Shown: piece after piece, positions 47,175 through 59,021 of the stretch
Numbering within the stretch: the stretch's first letter is position 1
Layout: every line of letters starts with the position of its first letter
Assembly: GCA_947579665.1 (NCBI GenBank)
Contig: OX388343.1
Coordinates: 90,810,254-90,874,253 of the forward strand
DNA: 64,000 nt
Source: Sympetrum striolatum
Taxonomy: Eukaryota; Arthropoda; Insecta; Odonata; Libellulidae
Direction of reading: 5' to 3'
Program-made: the position numbers and the translations under genes
The notes under the pieces: model-generated
The model's input: the letters and a program-made list of their open reading frames with translations, nothing else
Database searches by the model: none
What the model was told of the DNA's origin: nothing

Positions 47175-47425
47175 ATTTGAAGATCCGGCGTAGAAAGGAA
47201 TATTCGAAGTATAAACGTAGTTCCAGGGTGGAAATGAATATCCCGCGTAGATAGGAAGTTCCGGCGTGGTAGAGGAGATCCTGAGTAGGAACGAAGATTC
47301 GGCGTGGAGAAAGTATCCAGCGTAGATATGATGATCCGGTGCAGTAAAGACGATCCGGCGTAGAAATGAATATCCAGCGTAGATACGAAGATCCGGCATA
47401 GCAATGGCTATCCGGCCCGAAGGAC
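47175..47425 (-). repeat. ~19-20 bp minisatellite next to the BEL primer-binding region
   Basis: Imperfect repeats of GATCCGGCGTAGAAATGAA type, about a dozen copies, starting next to the leader sequence TTGGTCCTTCGGGCCGGAT (minus strand, about 47411-47430). The CCGGAT core of the repeat equals the end of that sequence, so the array may have grown from it. Confidence 0.7.
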
Positions 47426-47432
47426 CAATTTT
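47412..47432 (-). promoter_or_regulatory. Putative primer-binding region of BEL element
   Basis: Directly inside the 5' LTR on the minus strand lies TTGGTCCTTCGGGCCGG, a leader sequence of the kind seen in BEL/Pao elements. The priming tRNA is not assigned. Confidence 0.45.
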
Positions 47433-47609
47433 TGTACAGTTGAAAATTGATTTATTTCTCAAAAGGCTACAAGTGGCGACCTTACTGGGCGCCGTCTGGC
47501 TCGAGACTGGTTGCCTCGTGGCCAGGTAAAAAACAGGAAAAATGAAAACAAAGGAAATGAGGTCTGCGCTAGGCGAACTCCCGGTGGAAAGACAAAATTC
47601 GCCTAAACA
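47433..47609 (-). repeat. BEL/Pao 5' LTR
   Basis: 177 bp, same TG..CA ends as the left copy. It would hold the promoter for the minus-strand transcript. About ten substitutions and one indel separate the two LTRs by eye. Confidence 0.88.
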
Positions 47610-49041
47610 GCGAGCAATATAATTAAACATTTTGTCCAAAATGGGAAGTTTTCGCCAATATCTTCGTAAATGCATGAAAAATGAAATTTCTGTAAATATT
47701 TTGAGCGACCAATAAATAAACCACAAAGCGAGACAAATTATTTACTTGGATTCGAAGAGCCAAAGTAATTCGGGCTGAAATGCCGTATTCGCCAATTTCT
47801 TCGTAAACTGATTGTAAAAATGGTTTCGTTTATTTATTTATTTCAACTCTTAAAAACAAGTCTTTATGGACTACTGCAAAAATAGATGGTAAAAAACAAT
47901 CAAACCGGACCATTCCGTAATCGAAAAAAATCAGACTAGCCTGGATTCGAACCCACGTCCGAGAGGCTGGAGCGAAACCGGGAGACAGACGATAACCGCT
48001 CGGCCACCATTGCCTCTTTCTAAATTGCCCGCGAAAAATAAAATTCGTTGGATAATAATTGGAAATATCACCTTATATCTTCTAAACGAGTTTCATTTCG
48101 ACTACATTCATAATCATAATCGAAATATCATAATAAATCGTGTTTACAGCAACTTTAACTTAAGACGAAAATATAGATCACTAAAACAGACGCTTTCATT
48201 CATTCGCAATGCCCACACTACGCAGAATCACTTTTTGAAGAGTCGAATGGCCCACCTACCCATAATGCACCGTGGGAAAGAAAAGTAGGTAACTCGGATA
48301 AAAATTACGATTTTTGATGGCCTGTTACGGCCGAATGGGTGCAGATTTTTCCACGAAACTTTATAATTTTGTTTTTTAAATTCTTTAGTTTACTTTTGAC
48401 CTCGGAAAAAGCCTACGATGCTGCTCCAAGTCTATCCACAAATGTGATGAATGGATATTGAAATGTATTGAATTGCAAAGGGAATATGCAATAAAAAATG
48501 TTTTATAGAAATTAATCACGTAATACGGAAGATTTCTGATTATTAAGATCGCGAATTTAATCCATATCGTGCTCATTGTTGAAACTACAATGAGAGAAAT
48601 AAAGATGGGAGTCAATAAGGTAAGACGTACGAGGTGCAGCGAATGGCATGACCGCATTCCTGAAGGTGCGCATCACATTCGCGGGAAAATTAAATTTCAA
48701 TGTCCAGAGATCGAATTTTGGGGTGCTCATTTCTTTTGATGCGGCGTTATTTTCGAGTAAATACGGTATTATGTAATTGATTCATGCATCATAACGAACC
48801 TGCGTCATCTAGTATAAAATGGGGAAAGAAAACTGCTCAATAATCGTCGAAAAATAATGCTGTGTCATTAGATAATCTTAAATAAATACGTTACCTCTCG
48901 AGAAAAGGGTTTTCCGTAAATGCAATGAGTATACAACATATCAGATGATAATAAATAGATTAGCTAAAAATCGAGCCAAAACTTTAATTCGTTTCTGGAG
49001 CTATTTTATGCCAACTTTAAAAGTCAAGGTAAATTTAGATC
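47610..49041 (+). repeat. Macrosatellite unit 9, right part (subfamily B)
   Basis: Resumes at GCGAGCAATATAATTAAAC, the exact continuation of the unit after the BEL insertion, and runs to the next unit start. Confidence 0.9.
47932..48013 (-). tRNA. tRNA-Ser-like sequence, unit 9
   Basis: B box intact (GGATTCGAACCC on the plus strand). The 5' acceptor strand is lost: sequence after GGCCACCATTG differs from the other units. Confidence 0.5.
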
Positions 49042-50084
49042 AAAGTTTGCTATTTTAAAGGAAAACCGGACTTCTTTTAAGTAGATTCAAGTCTATCGTC
49101 ATTTTTTCACGCATTTCTTTGTACTCCGTACGAAAAACGGGCAAGAAAAAAATCTGACGGGACCGGGAATCGAACCCGGGATCTTTCTCTCCATGCAGCA
49201 GCTGGAAGAGTGCCTTAACGAGCTCAGCCATCCGCCCAAGAAACTTTTTTCACGCCGAATTGAGCTCGCGCCAGATAGCCTAAATGGTTAAAGCTCTCTT
49301 CCAGAGAGACGAAGGTCCTGGGTTAGATACCCGGCCCTGTCAGACTTTTTTTCAGTTCGTTTTTCATTGGAAATTTTCCTGGGTGCTTGCCATTATGTGC
49401 AATATACCTTCAACCCTTTCCACATAATCTTCTACATATCATCTATTTGTAAAGATAAATATTCAACGATTGACGAAAGCAGATTTAGTGAAGATCGCAA
49501 ATGTTTCCCAGATTCAGTGATTGTAATCTTTGGGGGAACTGTGAAGTTGCATCTAAATTTCCAAAATGGCATGCCTAATCAAAAAGGTAAAGCCAGTTTC
49601 TACGCAAGAAGTGATTGATTTGTTGTTTTTCAAGTGCCTCCATTGCGGGTAAGATTCAATCTTTCTGTCTTAGGTGCTTTACGTTTGTTTCTGAATTATC
49701 ATTACATTAGTGTTATTTTCAGAGTGTAATATAATCTATTTCTGTGGTGTTTAAACATCCTTTATCCTTGAGCGCAATTTTCGAAATATCTCATTATTTA
49801 TGTGATCTTCGAATATTTGTAGACTTCATTACAAATTTCTTTTCTTTGTTCTTTGGTTTGCGAATAAATATATCCTAACATTTGCAATCTAAATAAGATT
49901 ATGAGGAATCAACACTGCGACAGTATAATTTATCAATTTAATTTCCCCGCTGAGATTCAACAGGAGCAATTTTTTGGTACCCCACGAGATCTTTTCCTAA
50001 CGAATTTTTCGACTCCGCGATCTTTCTTTTTATATTTAAATGATGCGATCCTTTTAATGGGATATGGAAGCTGGATCGGAAGGT
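49042..50084 (+). repeat. Macrosatellite unit 10, truncated (subfamily B)
   Basis: Last left-arm unit. It ends abruptly after GGATCGGAAGGTC, where other units go on to the monomer block, and passes into the B-box array. Confidence 0.88.
49155..49342. tRNA. Head-to-head tRNA-like pair, unit 10
   Basis: Minus-strand member about 49155-49238, B box intact. Plus-strand member about 49270-49342 with B box changed to GGTTAGATACC. Confidence 0.5.
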
Positions 50085-51400
50085 CATTGATATTGGCCAT
50101 AACGTAAAACCCCCTGGAAAAAAGCGACTTTGATCCTCAGTGTGGTTCGATTCCAGAGGGCCCCAAAGTCCCGATTTTTCCCGTTTAAATGCATTGCCGT
50201 GATTTTCGGGAATTTTTAAAAAATACTTTCCGGATAGGTAGAGAAATAAAACTCAAGGTGCCTATACTTATGGTCTTGGACTTTCGAAAACATCAACGAC
50301 TTTTACAAAAAATATCCTGGGTTCGATGCTAGTATGATGCAAAGATCTGCCCTTTAAAATACATTGGAGCCGTTTTTCATTATTTTTTTTGATGCACTTC
50401 TCGAAATAATAGGAAGTTGGTGCTTAGCCGGAAAGTGTAAGGTAAGAATTGGTTTAAGAAAAAAATTTTCATAAGACCGTACTATTCCTGGGTTCGATGC
50501 CAGAGCACATTAACATTTTTCTCATAAGGAATATAAGGGAAAAGTAAGACTTCGATTGAGGCAGTTGCAGCCAATATTTCTGCTTGAATTTTCGCACATA
50601 GTTAAAGAATAATATCTTCTATTATGTTGCATAGGAAGTTTCACCAGAAAGACCCGGGTTCAATGCCGGGCGGTAAATATGACTCCCGTTTAAAATACAT
50701 AGGGTTAGTATTTCATTATTTTTTTGATGCACTTATCGAAATGATAGGAAGTTCGTGCTTGGCTGGAAGATGTATGGTTAAAACTGGTTTAAGAAAACAG
50801 TTTTCAGAAGACTGTACTATTTCTGGGTTTGATGCCAGAGCACATTAACATTTCTCTCGTAAGGAATATATGGGAAAAGTAAGTCGTCGTTTAAGGCAGT
50901 TGCAGCCAATATTTAAGCTTGAATTTTCACACATAGTTAGAGATAATGATCTTCTATTATGTTGCATAGGAAGTATTACCAGAAAGATCCGGGTTCGATG
51001 CCGGGCGGCAAATATGTCTTCCGTTGAAAATACATTATGTTAGTATTTCATAATTTTTTTGATGAACTTATCGAAATGATAGGAAGTTCATACTCGGCTG
51101 AAAGATGTATGAAAAGAATTAGTTTTAGAAAAAAAATTCTATTAGCCCGTACTATTCCTGGGTTCGATGCCAGAGCACATTAGCATTTCTCTCATAAGGA
51201 ATATAAGGGAAAAGTAGGACGTCGTTTGAGGCAGTTGCAGTTAATTTTTCTACTTGAATTTTCACACATAGTTACAGATGGTGATCTTCTATGGTTGTGC
51301 ATAGTAAGTATGACCGGGAAGACCTGGGTTCGATGCCAGACGAATAAATTGCAGCCGAAATTAAAAATATTTTCCATCCATTTTTTTGTCTTTTAAGGAC
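50085..51400 (+). repeat. B-box array I, ~168-bp period
   Basis: Eight copies of a GGTTCGANNCC-type motif at 50144, 50320, 50491, 50657, 50825, 50992, 51161 and 51327, spaced 176, 171, 166, 168, 167, 169 and 166 bp. Outside the motif the monomers are diverged, but alternate monomers match well (50491/50825/51161 share CAGAGCACATTA; 50657/50992 share GGGCGG), giving a dimer of about 334 bp. The array starts ATTGGCCATAACG, as does array II. No gene is seen. Confidence 0.8.
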
Positions 51401-51540
51401 TCACTCTATGTGATGCTGACAAAAAACTTTTGTTATCGACGTGCTTGCAGTATGCAAGCAACATTTTACTTGTATATATATACATTCATAGGGGATCAAA
51501 ATTCTAACCATGTTCTACAAGTGCCACTGACTTGAACTTC
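51400..51540. other. Spacer between B-box arrays
   Basis: AT-rich, with a short inverted repeat GCTTGCAGTATGCAAGC (about 51448-51464). It interrupts the 168-bp rhythm. Confidence 0.5.
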
Positions 51541-52570
51541 TTACGACGTATTGGCCATAACGAGTAACCTCCAGAAAAAAGCCGACCTTGAACCTCGGTG
51601 TCATGGGTTCAATTCCAGAACTCCCCAAAGTCGCGATTTTCTCCATAAGGATACATGGCGGGGATTTTCGAAATTTTATTTGAGGCACTTCCCGGAAGAG
51701 TTGAGAGTTGAAATTCAAGAGATTGCTAAATGCCGTGCATATCTAAAGGAAACCACGAAGACATCTACAAAGATTATCCTTGGTTCGATGCCAGGTCTGG
51801 GCAAATATTCTCCCGTTTAATTTACATTGCGATTTTTAAGATTTTTTAAAATTACTTACAGATGACTTGGAAACTTGAAACTTGGCACGTGGATATATAT
51901 CATAAATATATTTCATAATAAAATTTTAGCAAATCGCTGATGGTCCTTGGTTCGATCCCAGAGGGCCATTTACATCCTACAATGCATTTCTTATGGAGAT
52001 AACGGAAGCAAATTTTAGGTACTTCCTGGCAAGATGTTCACTTCAAACTTTGCATTTAATAAGATCAGGTCAAATCAATTCATAATGTGTTTTCACAGCT
52101 GCCAGTAGGTCCTGGGTTCGACACCAGGCGTCTCTACAATCAGTAATTGATCCAATTTTTAGGAACTATTTTGAACCCTTTCCCAATAATATAGAAACTT
52201 GAAATTCGACATATAGATAAAGATCATGGATACATTTCAAAAACGTGTTTTAGATATCATTGATCATCCTTGGTTCGATCCCAGAAAGCCATTTACATTA
52301 CCCTATGCATTTCAGATGGGGATTATGGAGTTTTATTTCAGGACCTTCCGAGTATGATATGGACTTCAAACTTGGCATTAATTAAGATCAGGTTCAAAAA
52401 AGTTGTTATGCCTATTAGCATCTTCCAATAGCTCCTGGGTTCGACACCAGGCGTCTATAAAAATTAGATATTGCAACGATTTTTAAGATTTTTTTTTAAG
52501 CCCTTCCTGATAACTCGGAAACTCAAAACTTGGCATGTGAATAAAGATTATAAATACATGTTATATGCTT
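51541..52570 (+). repeat. B-box array II, ~165-bp period
   Basis: Motifs at 51606 (GGTTCAATTCC), 51782, 51949, 52115, 52272 and 52438, spaced 176, 167, 166, 157 and 166 bp. Alternate monomers again match: GGTTCGATCCCAGA at 51949 and 52272, GGTTCGACACCAGGCGTC at 52115 and 52438. Its start (about 51550-51640) is a diverged copy of the start of array I. It ends at the border with the right-arm repeat. Confidence 0.8.
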
Positions 52571-55212
52571 ATATCTCTAATTCATTATTAATGAAGTCTT
52601 TTCCTTAACATTGCATGTCACTGGAAATTAGATCATGATGGCAGGGATGATATAGTTACGGTTAAATCTAAAAATCCGCCAAGGTTAAGTATATGTAATT
52701 AGCAAAACTATTTTCTCTGAGTTTAAGGTTTTATTTTGAAATATTAGATTATTTAATAATAATTCAAATATTTTATATTCTATTCTCGTTTCAAATATCT
52801 CCGCTAAAACTTTGCATAAATTTTACCATATTGTCATTGATTACAATCAACGAAGATATTTCCGACAACTGGGTATGTTGGCCATAATTTTCCGTTTTAT
52901 GGGGATAACTTACTTGGGGTACCAGTACTCCTAGCCGAATTTGAACTCGTTTTTAAAGTCTACATGATCTATCACAATATTGTCTTTATAATTTTAGTCT
53001 AAAGAAATTTAATAAGAACTTTGCGAAAAAAGAACATTTTCGATATGATTTTAAGGGTTTTACCAGCTTAATAAATACAGGGAACTGCTGGTCGAAATTG
53101 GACTCGTTTCAAATATTTCCAAAATAACTTTGAAATAATTGAGTAAATGGTGATTTTTCCGAGCTATCTAGGAATAAATCGATGAAACCTGGGAATTTCT
53201 GCAAACATTTACACAATTCTGGAGATAACCTGCTTGTAGATAGGATGAAGCAAAGCGCTCTGATATGAAAGTTTCCATGAGAAGATTCCAAAAATTAATA
53301 AAAAATTAATTTTACTCTAGCAAATTCTATAGGAAATGGAGAAAACAGCGCATTAGTCCAACATTTTCCATTTTATTGCCCTTTTTGCTTAGAATTTGAA
53401 TAACGTAATCGAAATTGGACTCGTTTAGTATATTTAAAGTGATTTTTCCAAGTATTATCTAAAGAATTTCTTTTTTCCCGGGCAATTTACGAAGAAAATA
53501 CGTCTCTGTACAGGTTGGCCGAGTGGTTAGAGGCACTCTCACGGATTCACTCCAACCTCTCGGTCTCGGATTCGAATCCAGGCTAGTATGATTATTTTCG
53601 ATGAAGGAATGGTCTTGTTTGATTGTTGTTTTTACCACCTATTCTTGTAGAAGTCCATAAAATGAATGTTTGTGGGAAATATATTTGATGAAACATAAGT
53701 AAAGGTAACCGTTTTTACCATCGGTTTGGTAAGAAATCGGAGAATACGGCATTTCTGCCCAAATTACTATGGCCTTTCATAGCATCCAACCTAGTATACG
53801 TATACAAGCATGGCCTTACTTTGAAGATATCTTAGAGGTCGTTCAAAATATTGACAAAAATTACATTTTTTGCAGGCAATTTAGGAGGAAATCCGCATTA
53901 ACTTGGAATTCTGGAAAACATTTCAATCTATTTTCTCCCTTTACGTAAAATGTTTGTCAGCTAATTTCAATAATACGGGTTTTTTAAGGATATACGAGAA
54001 CAATCCGAGGAATGATAATCTAATTTCATTTTAAAGTAATTTACGAAGAAATCAGCGAAATCCTGGAATCTTTGAAAATAGTATTATTTTACTTAAAATT
54101 CCAGTACAGCTATTCGAGTTTCGATTCGATTGCAATATTTACGCGGAATTTTCGGTATATTGAAGAAAAGGTGATTTTTTCCAGCAATTTGCGATAAAGT
54201 GGGAGAAAACTTACCATTTTTGCACATAGTTGCCGTTTTTTTTGACCTAATATTTAAAAAAACAGAGCAAACCTTGTCGAAATTGAACTCGTTTTGAATA
54301 ATTCAACAAGAACTCAGCAATTAATAAATAAAAGGTGAAATTTTTGCAATTAACGTAGAAATGTTCAAAAACTGTTCATTTTTCCGCCTATCTACGTCAC
54401 AGAAGTCGTCACACAGCGGGAATGCTTAAAATTTGAAGCGTTTTCAGCAAGCGACTGGAGATGGCTTCCATGCTTAACCTCTACCCATCCTCGATAAGGG
54501 ATTATTATTGAAAAATTCGGAAATAATGTCCCAGCAATATGTATTTTCGTGAGAATCATTAATATTTTTCAGATAGATTATTTGAAATTAAGTTCCGCTC
54601 CTCTAAATACCCTTCTTGCACTCTCCTTATAATTTCTCCCGGTCGCCTTCCTGCCGTACTCGCAAACTGAAGAGTAGATAAACACAGGTACCCTAGAAAG
54701 AAAAGAGAGTAGAAGAGAGAAAAGAAAGAATAGTTACGATTCTCTTTGAAGTATCTGGCCGGAGGTTATGCTCGGATTTTAATCGGTGCCCGTCATGGGC
54801 ACATGCGGCTATCTACTTTGTAGTAGATATTGCCGGTTTCAATCTTATTGATTTCAATCCTCTTCCAGTGGCTACATTATTGTCCATTGATGACCAAACC
54901 ATTGGACTGACACAGTATTTTTTCAATTTCATCGAAGAGAATGGTTAGTGAGTAAGATGTAATTATATTAGTTGTCACGGCGATAACTTTTGATATCAAG
55001 AGTAATGAAGAAGGAACTTGATACTTTTTAAAATGAAGCGTGTGGAAAATTACCAAGTTTAAAAAGTTTAGAAATCCTTTTAGGTACACCATGTAATAGA
55101 AGAATCCCCCTTTTTAGCAATCGTAAGATTATTTCAGAGTTTCTTAATCACTTTGAATATTAGGTCGATGGTATATCAAATGCCAATCTTGGAATTTCAT
55201 GATAAATCCAAC
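52571..55212 (-). repeat. Right-arm repeat R1, inverted relative of the left unit
   Basis: 2642-bp unit repeated at 55213 (R2). Read in reverse complement, long parts match the left-arm unit: about 53640-54250 corresponds to 1120-1760 reversed, including the ACCATCGGTTTGGTAAGAAATCGG and AAACTTACCATTTTTGC stretches. The tRNA-Ser-like sequence is likewise on the opposite strand. Similarity is well below that among left-arm units, so the arms split long ago. R1 also has a segment (about 54530-55200) with no left-arm counterpart. Confidence 0.78.
53511..53590 (+). tRNA. tRNA-Ser-like sequence in R1
   Basis: D-arm GGCCGAGTGGTTAGAGGC, closer to a standard tRNA-Ser/Leu D-arm than the left-arm copies. 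Long variable region, T-arm GGATTCGAATCCAGG. No long T run directly downstream (ATTATTTTCG), so termination would be weak. Confidence 0.55.
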
Positions 55213-57172
55213 ATGATATCTCTAATTCATTATTAAGGAAGTCTTTTCCTTAACATTGCATGTCACTGGAAATCAGATCATGATGGCAGGGATGATGTAG
55301 TTACGGTCAAATCTAAAAATCCGCCAAGGTTAAGTATATGTAATTAGCAAAACTATTTTCTCTGAGTTTAAGATTTTATTTTGAAATATTAGATTATTTA
55401 ATATTTATTAAAATATTTTATATTCTTTTCTCGTTTCAAATATCTCCTCTAAAACTTTGCATAAATTTTACCATATTGTCTTTGATTACAATCAACGAAG
55501 ATAATTCCGAAAACTGGGTATGTTGGCCATAATTTTCCGTTTTATGGGGATAACTTACTTGGGGTACTAGTACTCCTAGCCGAAATTGAACTCGTTTTTA
55601 AAGTCTACATGATCTATCACAATATTGTCTTTATAATTTTAGTCTAAAGAAATCTAATAAGAAATTTGCGAAAAAAGAACATTTTCGATATGATTTTAAG
55701 GGTTTTACCAGCTTAATAAATACAGGGAACTGCTGGTCGAAATTGGACTCGTTTCAAATATTTCCTAAATAACTTTGAAATAATTGAGTAAATGGTGATT
55801 TTTCCGAGCTATCTAGGAATAAATCGGTGAAACCTGGGAATTTCTGCAAACATTTACACTATTCTGGAGATAACCTGCTTGTAGATAGGATGAAGCAAAG
55901 CGCTCTGATATGAAAGTTTCCATCAGAAGATTCCAAAATTGATAAAAAATTAATTTTACTCTAGCAAAAATCTATAGGAAATGGAGAAACCAGCGCATTT
56001 GTCCAATATTTTCCATTTTATTGCCCTTTATGCTTAGAATTTGAATAACGTCCTCGAAATTGGACTCGTTTAGAATATTTAAAGTGATTTTTCCAAGTAT
56101 TACCTAAAGAATTTCTTTTTTCCCTGGCAATTTACGAAGAAAATACGTCACTGCACATGGTGGCCGAGTGGTTAGAGGCACTCTCACGGATTCGCTCCAA
56201 CTTCTCGGTCGCGGATTCGAATCCAGTCCTGTATGATTGCTTTCGATGAAGGAATGGTCTTGTTTGATTGTTGTTTTTACCACCTATTCTTGTAGAAGTC
56301 CATGAAATGAATGTTTGTGGGAAATCTATTTGATGAAACATAAATAAAGGTAACCGTTTATACTGTCGGTTTGGTAATAAATCGGAGAATACGGCATTTC
56401 TGCCCAAATTACTATGGCCTTTTACACCATCCAACCTACTATACGTAGTCAAGCATGGCCTCACTTTGAAATGTTTTCCAGAATTCCAATTTAATGCTGA
56501 TTTCCTCGTAAATTGCCTGCAAAAAATTTAATTTTTGTCAATATTTTGATCTACCTCTAAGATATCTTCATTCTATTTTGCTCCCTTTACGTAAAATGTT
56601 TGTTTGCTAATTTCAATAATACAGGTTTTTTAAAGATATACGAGAACAATCCGAGGAATGATAATCTAATTTCATTTTAAAGCAATTTACGAAGAAATCA
56701 GCGAATTCCTGTAATCTTTGTAAATTAGTCTTATTTAACTTAAAATTCCAGTACAGCTATTCGAGTTTCGATTCGATTGGAATATTTACGTGGAATTTTC
56801 GATATATTGAAGAAAAGGTGATATTTTCCAGCAATTTGCGATAAAGTGGGAGAAAACTTACCATTTTTGCACATAGTTGCCGTTATTTTGGACCTAATAT
56901 CTTAAAGAACAGAGCAAACCTTGTCGAAATTGGACTCGTTTTGAATATTTCAACAAGAACTCAGCAATAAATAAATAAAAGGTGAAATTTTTGCAATTAA
57001 CGTAGAAATGTTCAAAAAGTGTGCATTTTTCCGCCTATTTACATCACAGAAGTCGTCACATAGAGGGTAAGCTTAAAATTTGAAGCGTTTTCAGCAAGCG
57101 ACTGGAGAAGGCTTCTATGCTTAACCTCTACCCATCCTCGATAAGGGATTATTATAGAAATTTCGGAAATAT
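55213..57172 (-). repeat. Right-arm repeat R2
   Basis: Second copy of the 2.64-kb repeat, offset 2642 bp from R1, high identity by eye with small indels. It is cut at about 57172, where the Harbinger-containing segment begins. Confidence 0.8.
56153..56232 (+). tRNA. tRNA-Ser-like sequence in R2
   Basis: Same as the R1 copy, with changes after the T-arm (GGATTCGAATCCAGTCC) that break the T-stem end and the acceptor strand. Confidence 0.5.
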
Positions 57173-57585
57173 TAGAGAGTTTCAGCACAACGTACACCGC
57201 AGAATCTTTCACCGCGAGATTTGAACGTGAGGGTTTACGGTCACGATCTACCGGGCACCGTGGACTTAGAGTTTCAGCATACCATTTTACCACACGTACT
57301 ACGTGAAACAATCTGTATTTCCTGTGCTTGTTACTTGGAGCGCTGCAAGGTGAGAATTAGCTCCCTAATTGGCTGAATCGTAAGTAATCTCAACTTCCGA
57401 AATTTTCTGAACGAAAATCGCCATTGCACGCCGAGTGTTCAACTTGTAAGCTTGAGGAGTCAGTATTTTAGCGTTTTCCAACCCAAGAATTTATTAGTAG
57501 TTTTACTATTGGTATTGCTGGTAAATTTCTAAGCACCAAAGTAGAAATTTACAGTGTTACTTGAGCACACAAAGTTAGGGCAGCG

Positions 57586-58898
57586 ATGGAGGAGTGCCAT
57601 GAATTCTTGGTATTGGAAGTGTTGGATTCGGAAGAGGAAGAGGAATGCATGATGCACCCCTTATTGCAATTCCGCGGAGAAATTCGTTCAAGAGGCACCT
57701 ACGGGAGATTAAACTTGCAGGAATTGAGCGAAGAAGAAGTGAAGCTGCTTTTCAGGTTCCGAATTCAGCATCTGGAGCAGTTGAGGGTTCTCCTAGGAAT
57801 ACCCGATGTTATAAGAACGGAAGGAAGGCTCCAAGTTACTGGTAATTTCAATACTCTTTACATATGCTCAAATTTTTACTTTTACTATTTGGTGACGTAT
57901 GATTTTTCTTTGCAGGCATGGAAGGGTTATGCATAGTTCTTCGTCGCTTATAATAATAGGTGGAGCGATTTGGAACCATTATTTGGTCTTTCGAGCACTT
58001 ATTTGTCAAGGAATTCTAAGGAGGTGGTTGATATTATTAACAGGAAGTTATCTACCTCTATCTACGGATCTTGATATTTTGAGGTTTCTCAATGAAGAAA
58101 AGTTAAGGATATACTCGGAGGTAAAGTGATTTTTTTGGTAATGGTGTATTTTTCTGAAAAGGCATGTTTCTTGTAGTGCTAACATAGTATTGGAGTTTAT
58201 AACGTTTCTTTTTTATAATTTCAACCACCAATAGGCTATAATGAAGAAAGGGACCACCTTAAAAAATTGTTGGGGTTTCATTGATGGAACTGCCAGGGCA
58301 ATTTGCAGGCCATCAAAAAATCAGCAAGAGTATTACTCAGGACATAAAAGAGTCCACTGTGTAAAATATCAGTCTATTTTAAGCCCTGATGGAATGATAG
58401 TCAGCCTCCATGGGCCATACCCAGGTCGACGACATGATGCAGGTTTTGTACTGAAAATTGTGCTTGTAATGTCTCATACTTGCATATTTATGTCTGCTAA
58501 ATATTTACACATGTGTGTTCTGTTCAATTTTTTCAGAAATTTTCCATGATTCAAAGATTTACAAACAATTGGAAAGGAATTGCAGGTTTGGGGACATAAA
58601 GTATGTCCTTCATGGGGATCCTGCGTATCCTCTGAAGGAATTACTACTTTGCCCCTATCCTAACACCAGAATGGATAGAGGACAAGGAGAGTTCAACGCA
58701 ATGATGAGCCCCTTGCGGCAGAGCGTAGAGTGGGGCTTTAGAACAATTATTAGGGAATTTGCCTTCCTTGATTTTAAGAAAAACCAGAAGCTGCTTCTGC
58801 AAGATGTTGCAGGAATGTTTCATGCAGCAGTTATTTTAACTAATTGTCATACCTGCCTGTATGGTACTGTATGGAACTGCATCTTACTTTGCAGTTGA
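57586..58898 (+). pseudogene. HARBI1-like DDE transposase, four exons, frameshifted
   Basis: Exons by splice signals and frame: 57586-57841, 57916-58120, 58235-58442, 58537-58898, with GT..AG introns of 74, 114 and 94 bp. The first and last joins keep the reading frame. DDE_Tnp_4 features: NCWGFIDGTARAICRP (first D), SPDGMIV..HGPYPGRRHDA, HGDPAYPLKELLL (second D), and RQSVEWGFRTIIREF (E). Exon 2 holds recognisable coding text (RWSDLEPLFGLSSTYLSR; DILRFLNEEKLRIYSE) but in two frames, with a shift near 57955 and another near 58070. The protein therefore cannot be made as annotated. An AATAAA lies at 59016. A domesticated gene is unlikely given the shifts. Confidence 0.82.
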
Positions 58899-59015
58899 TC
58901 CTCCATCTTTGGAGGAGTACCTTCGTTTTGAAAACTGTACACAACAAATAGATTAATTTTTGACGTACATAAATTTGATGTATTGCGTTTGGTTCAAAGT
59001 CCTTTAAAAGATTAA

Positions 59016-59021
59016 AATAAA
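59016..59021 (+). terminator. Poly(A) signal of the transposase gene
   Basis: AATAAA about 120 bp after the transposase stop, in the space between the two convergent genes. Confidence 0.5.

Larger units (their letters stand above)
33785..47609 (-). mobile_element. BEL/Pao LTR retrotransposon, split by a DNA transposon
   Basis: Minus-strand element with 177-178 bp LTRs, gag, protease, RT, RNase H and integrase in BEL/Pao order. It is flanked by the 4-bp direct repeat GCGA (33780-33783 and 47610-47613). About 6.26 kb belongs to BEL itself. The other 7.57 kb is an insertion in pol. The two LTRs differ at roughly ten positions and one indel by eye (about 6%), so it is not very recent. The coding region has one gag frameshift, two TAG codons near the protease, a deletion and a TGA before integrase. 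Confidence 0.92.

Noticed and set aside
46782..47726. 314-codon minus-strand frame spanning the BEL LTR
   Set aside because: It crosses the LTR border and the satellite junction and shows only repeat-derived text.
50085..52570. CRISPR-like array (short repeated motif at regular steps)
   Set aside because: The motif is only ~11 bp, the intervals are ~168 bp and themselves related, and the context is eukaryotic.
57173..57585. 5' terminal inverted repeat of the Harbinger element
   Set aside because: No sequence near 57173 matches the reverse complement of anything seen at 61500-62760 by eye.
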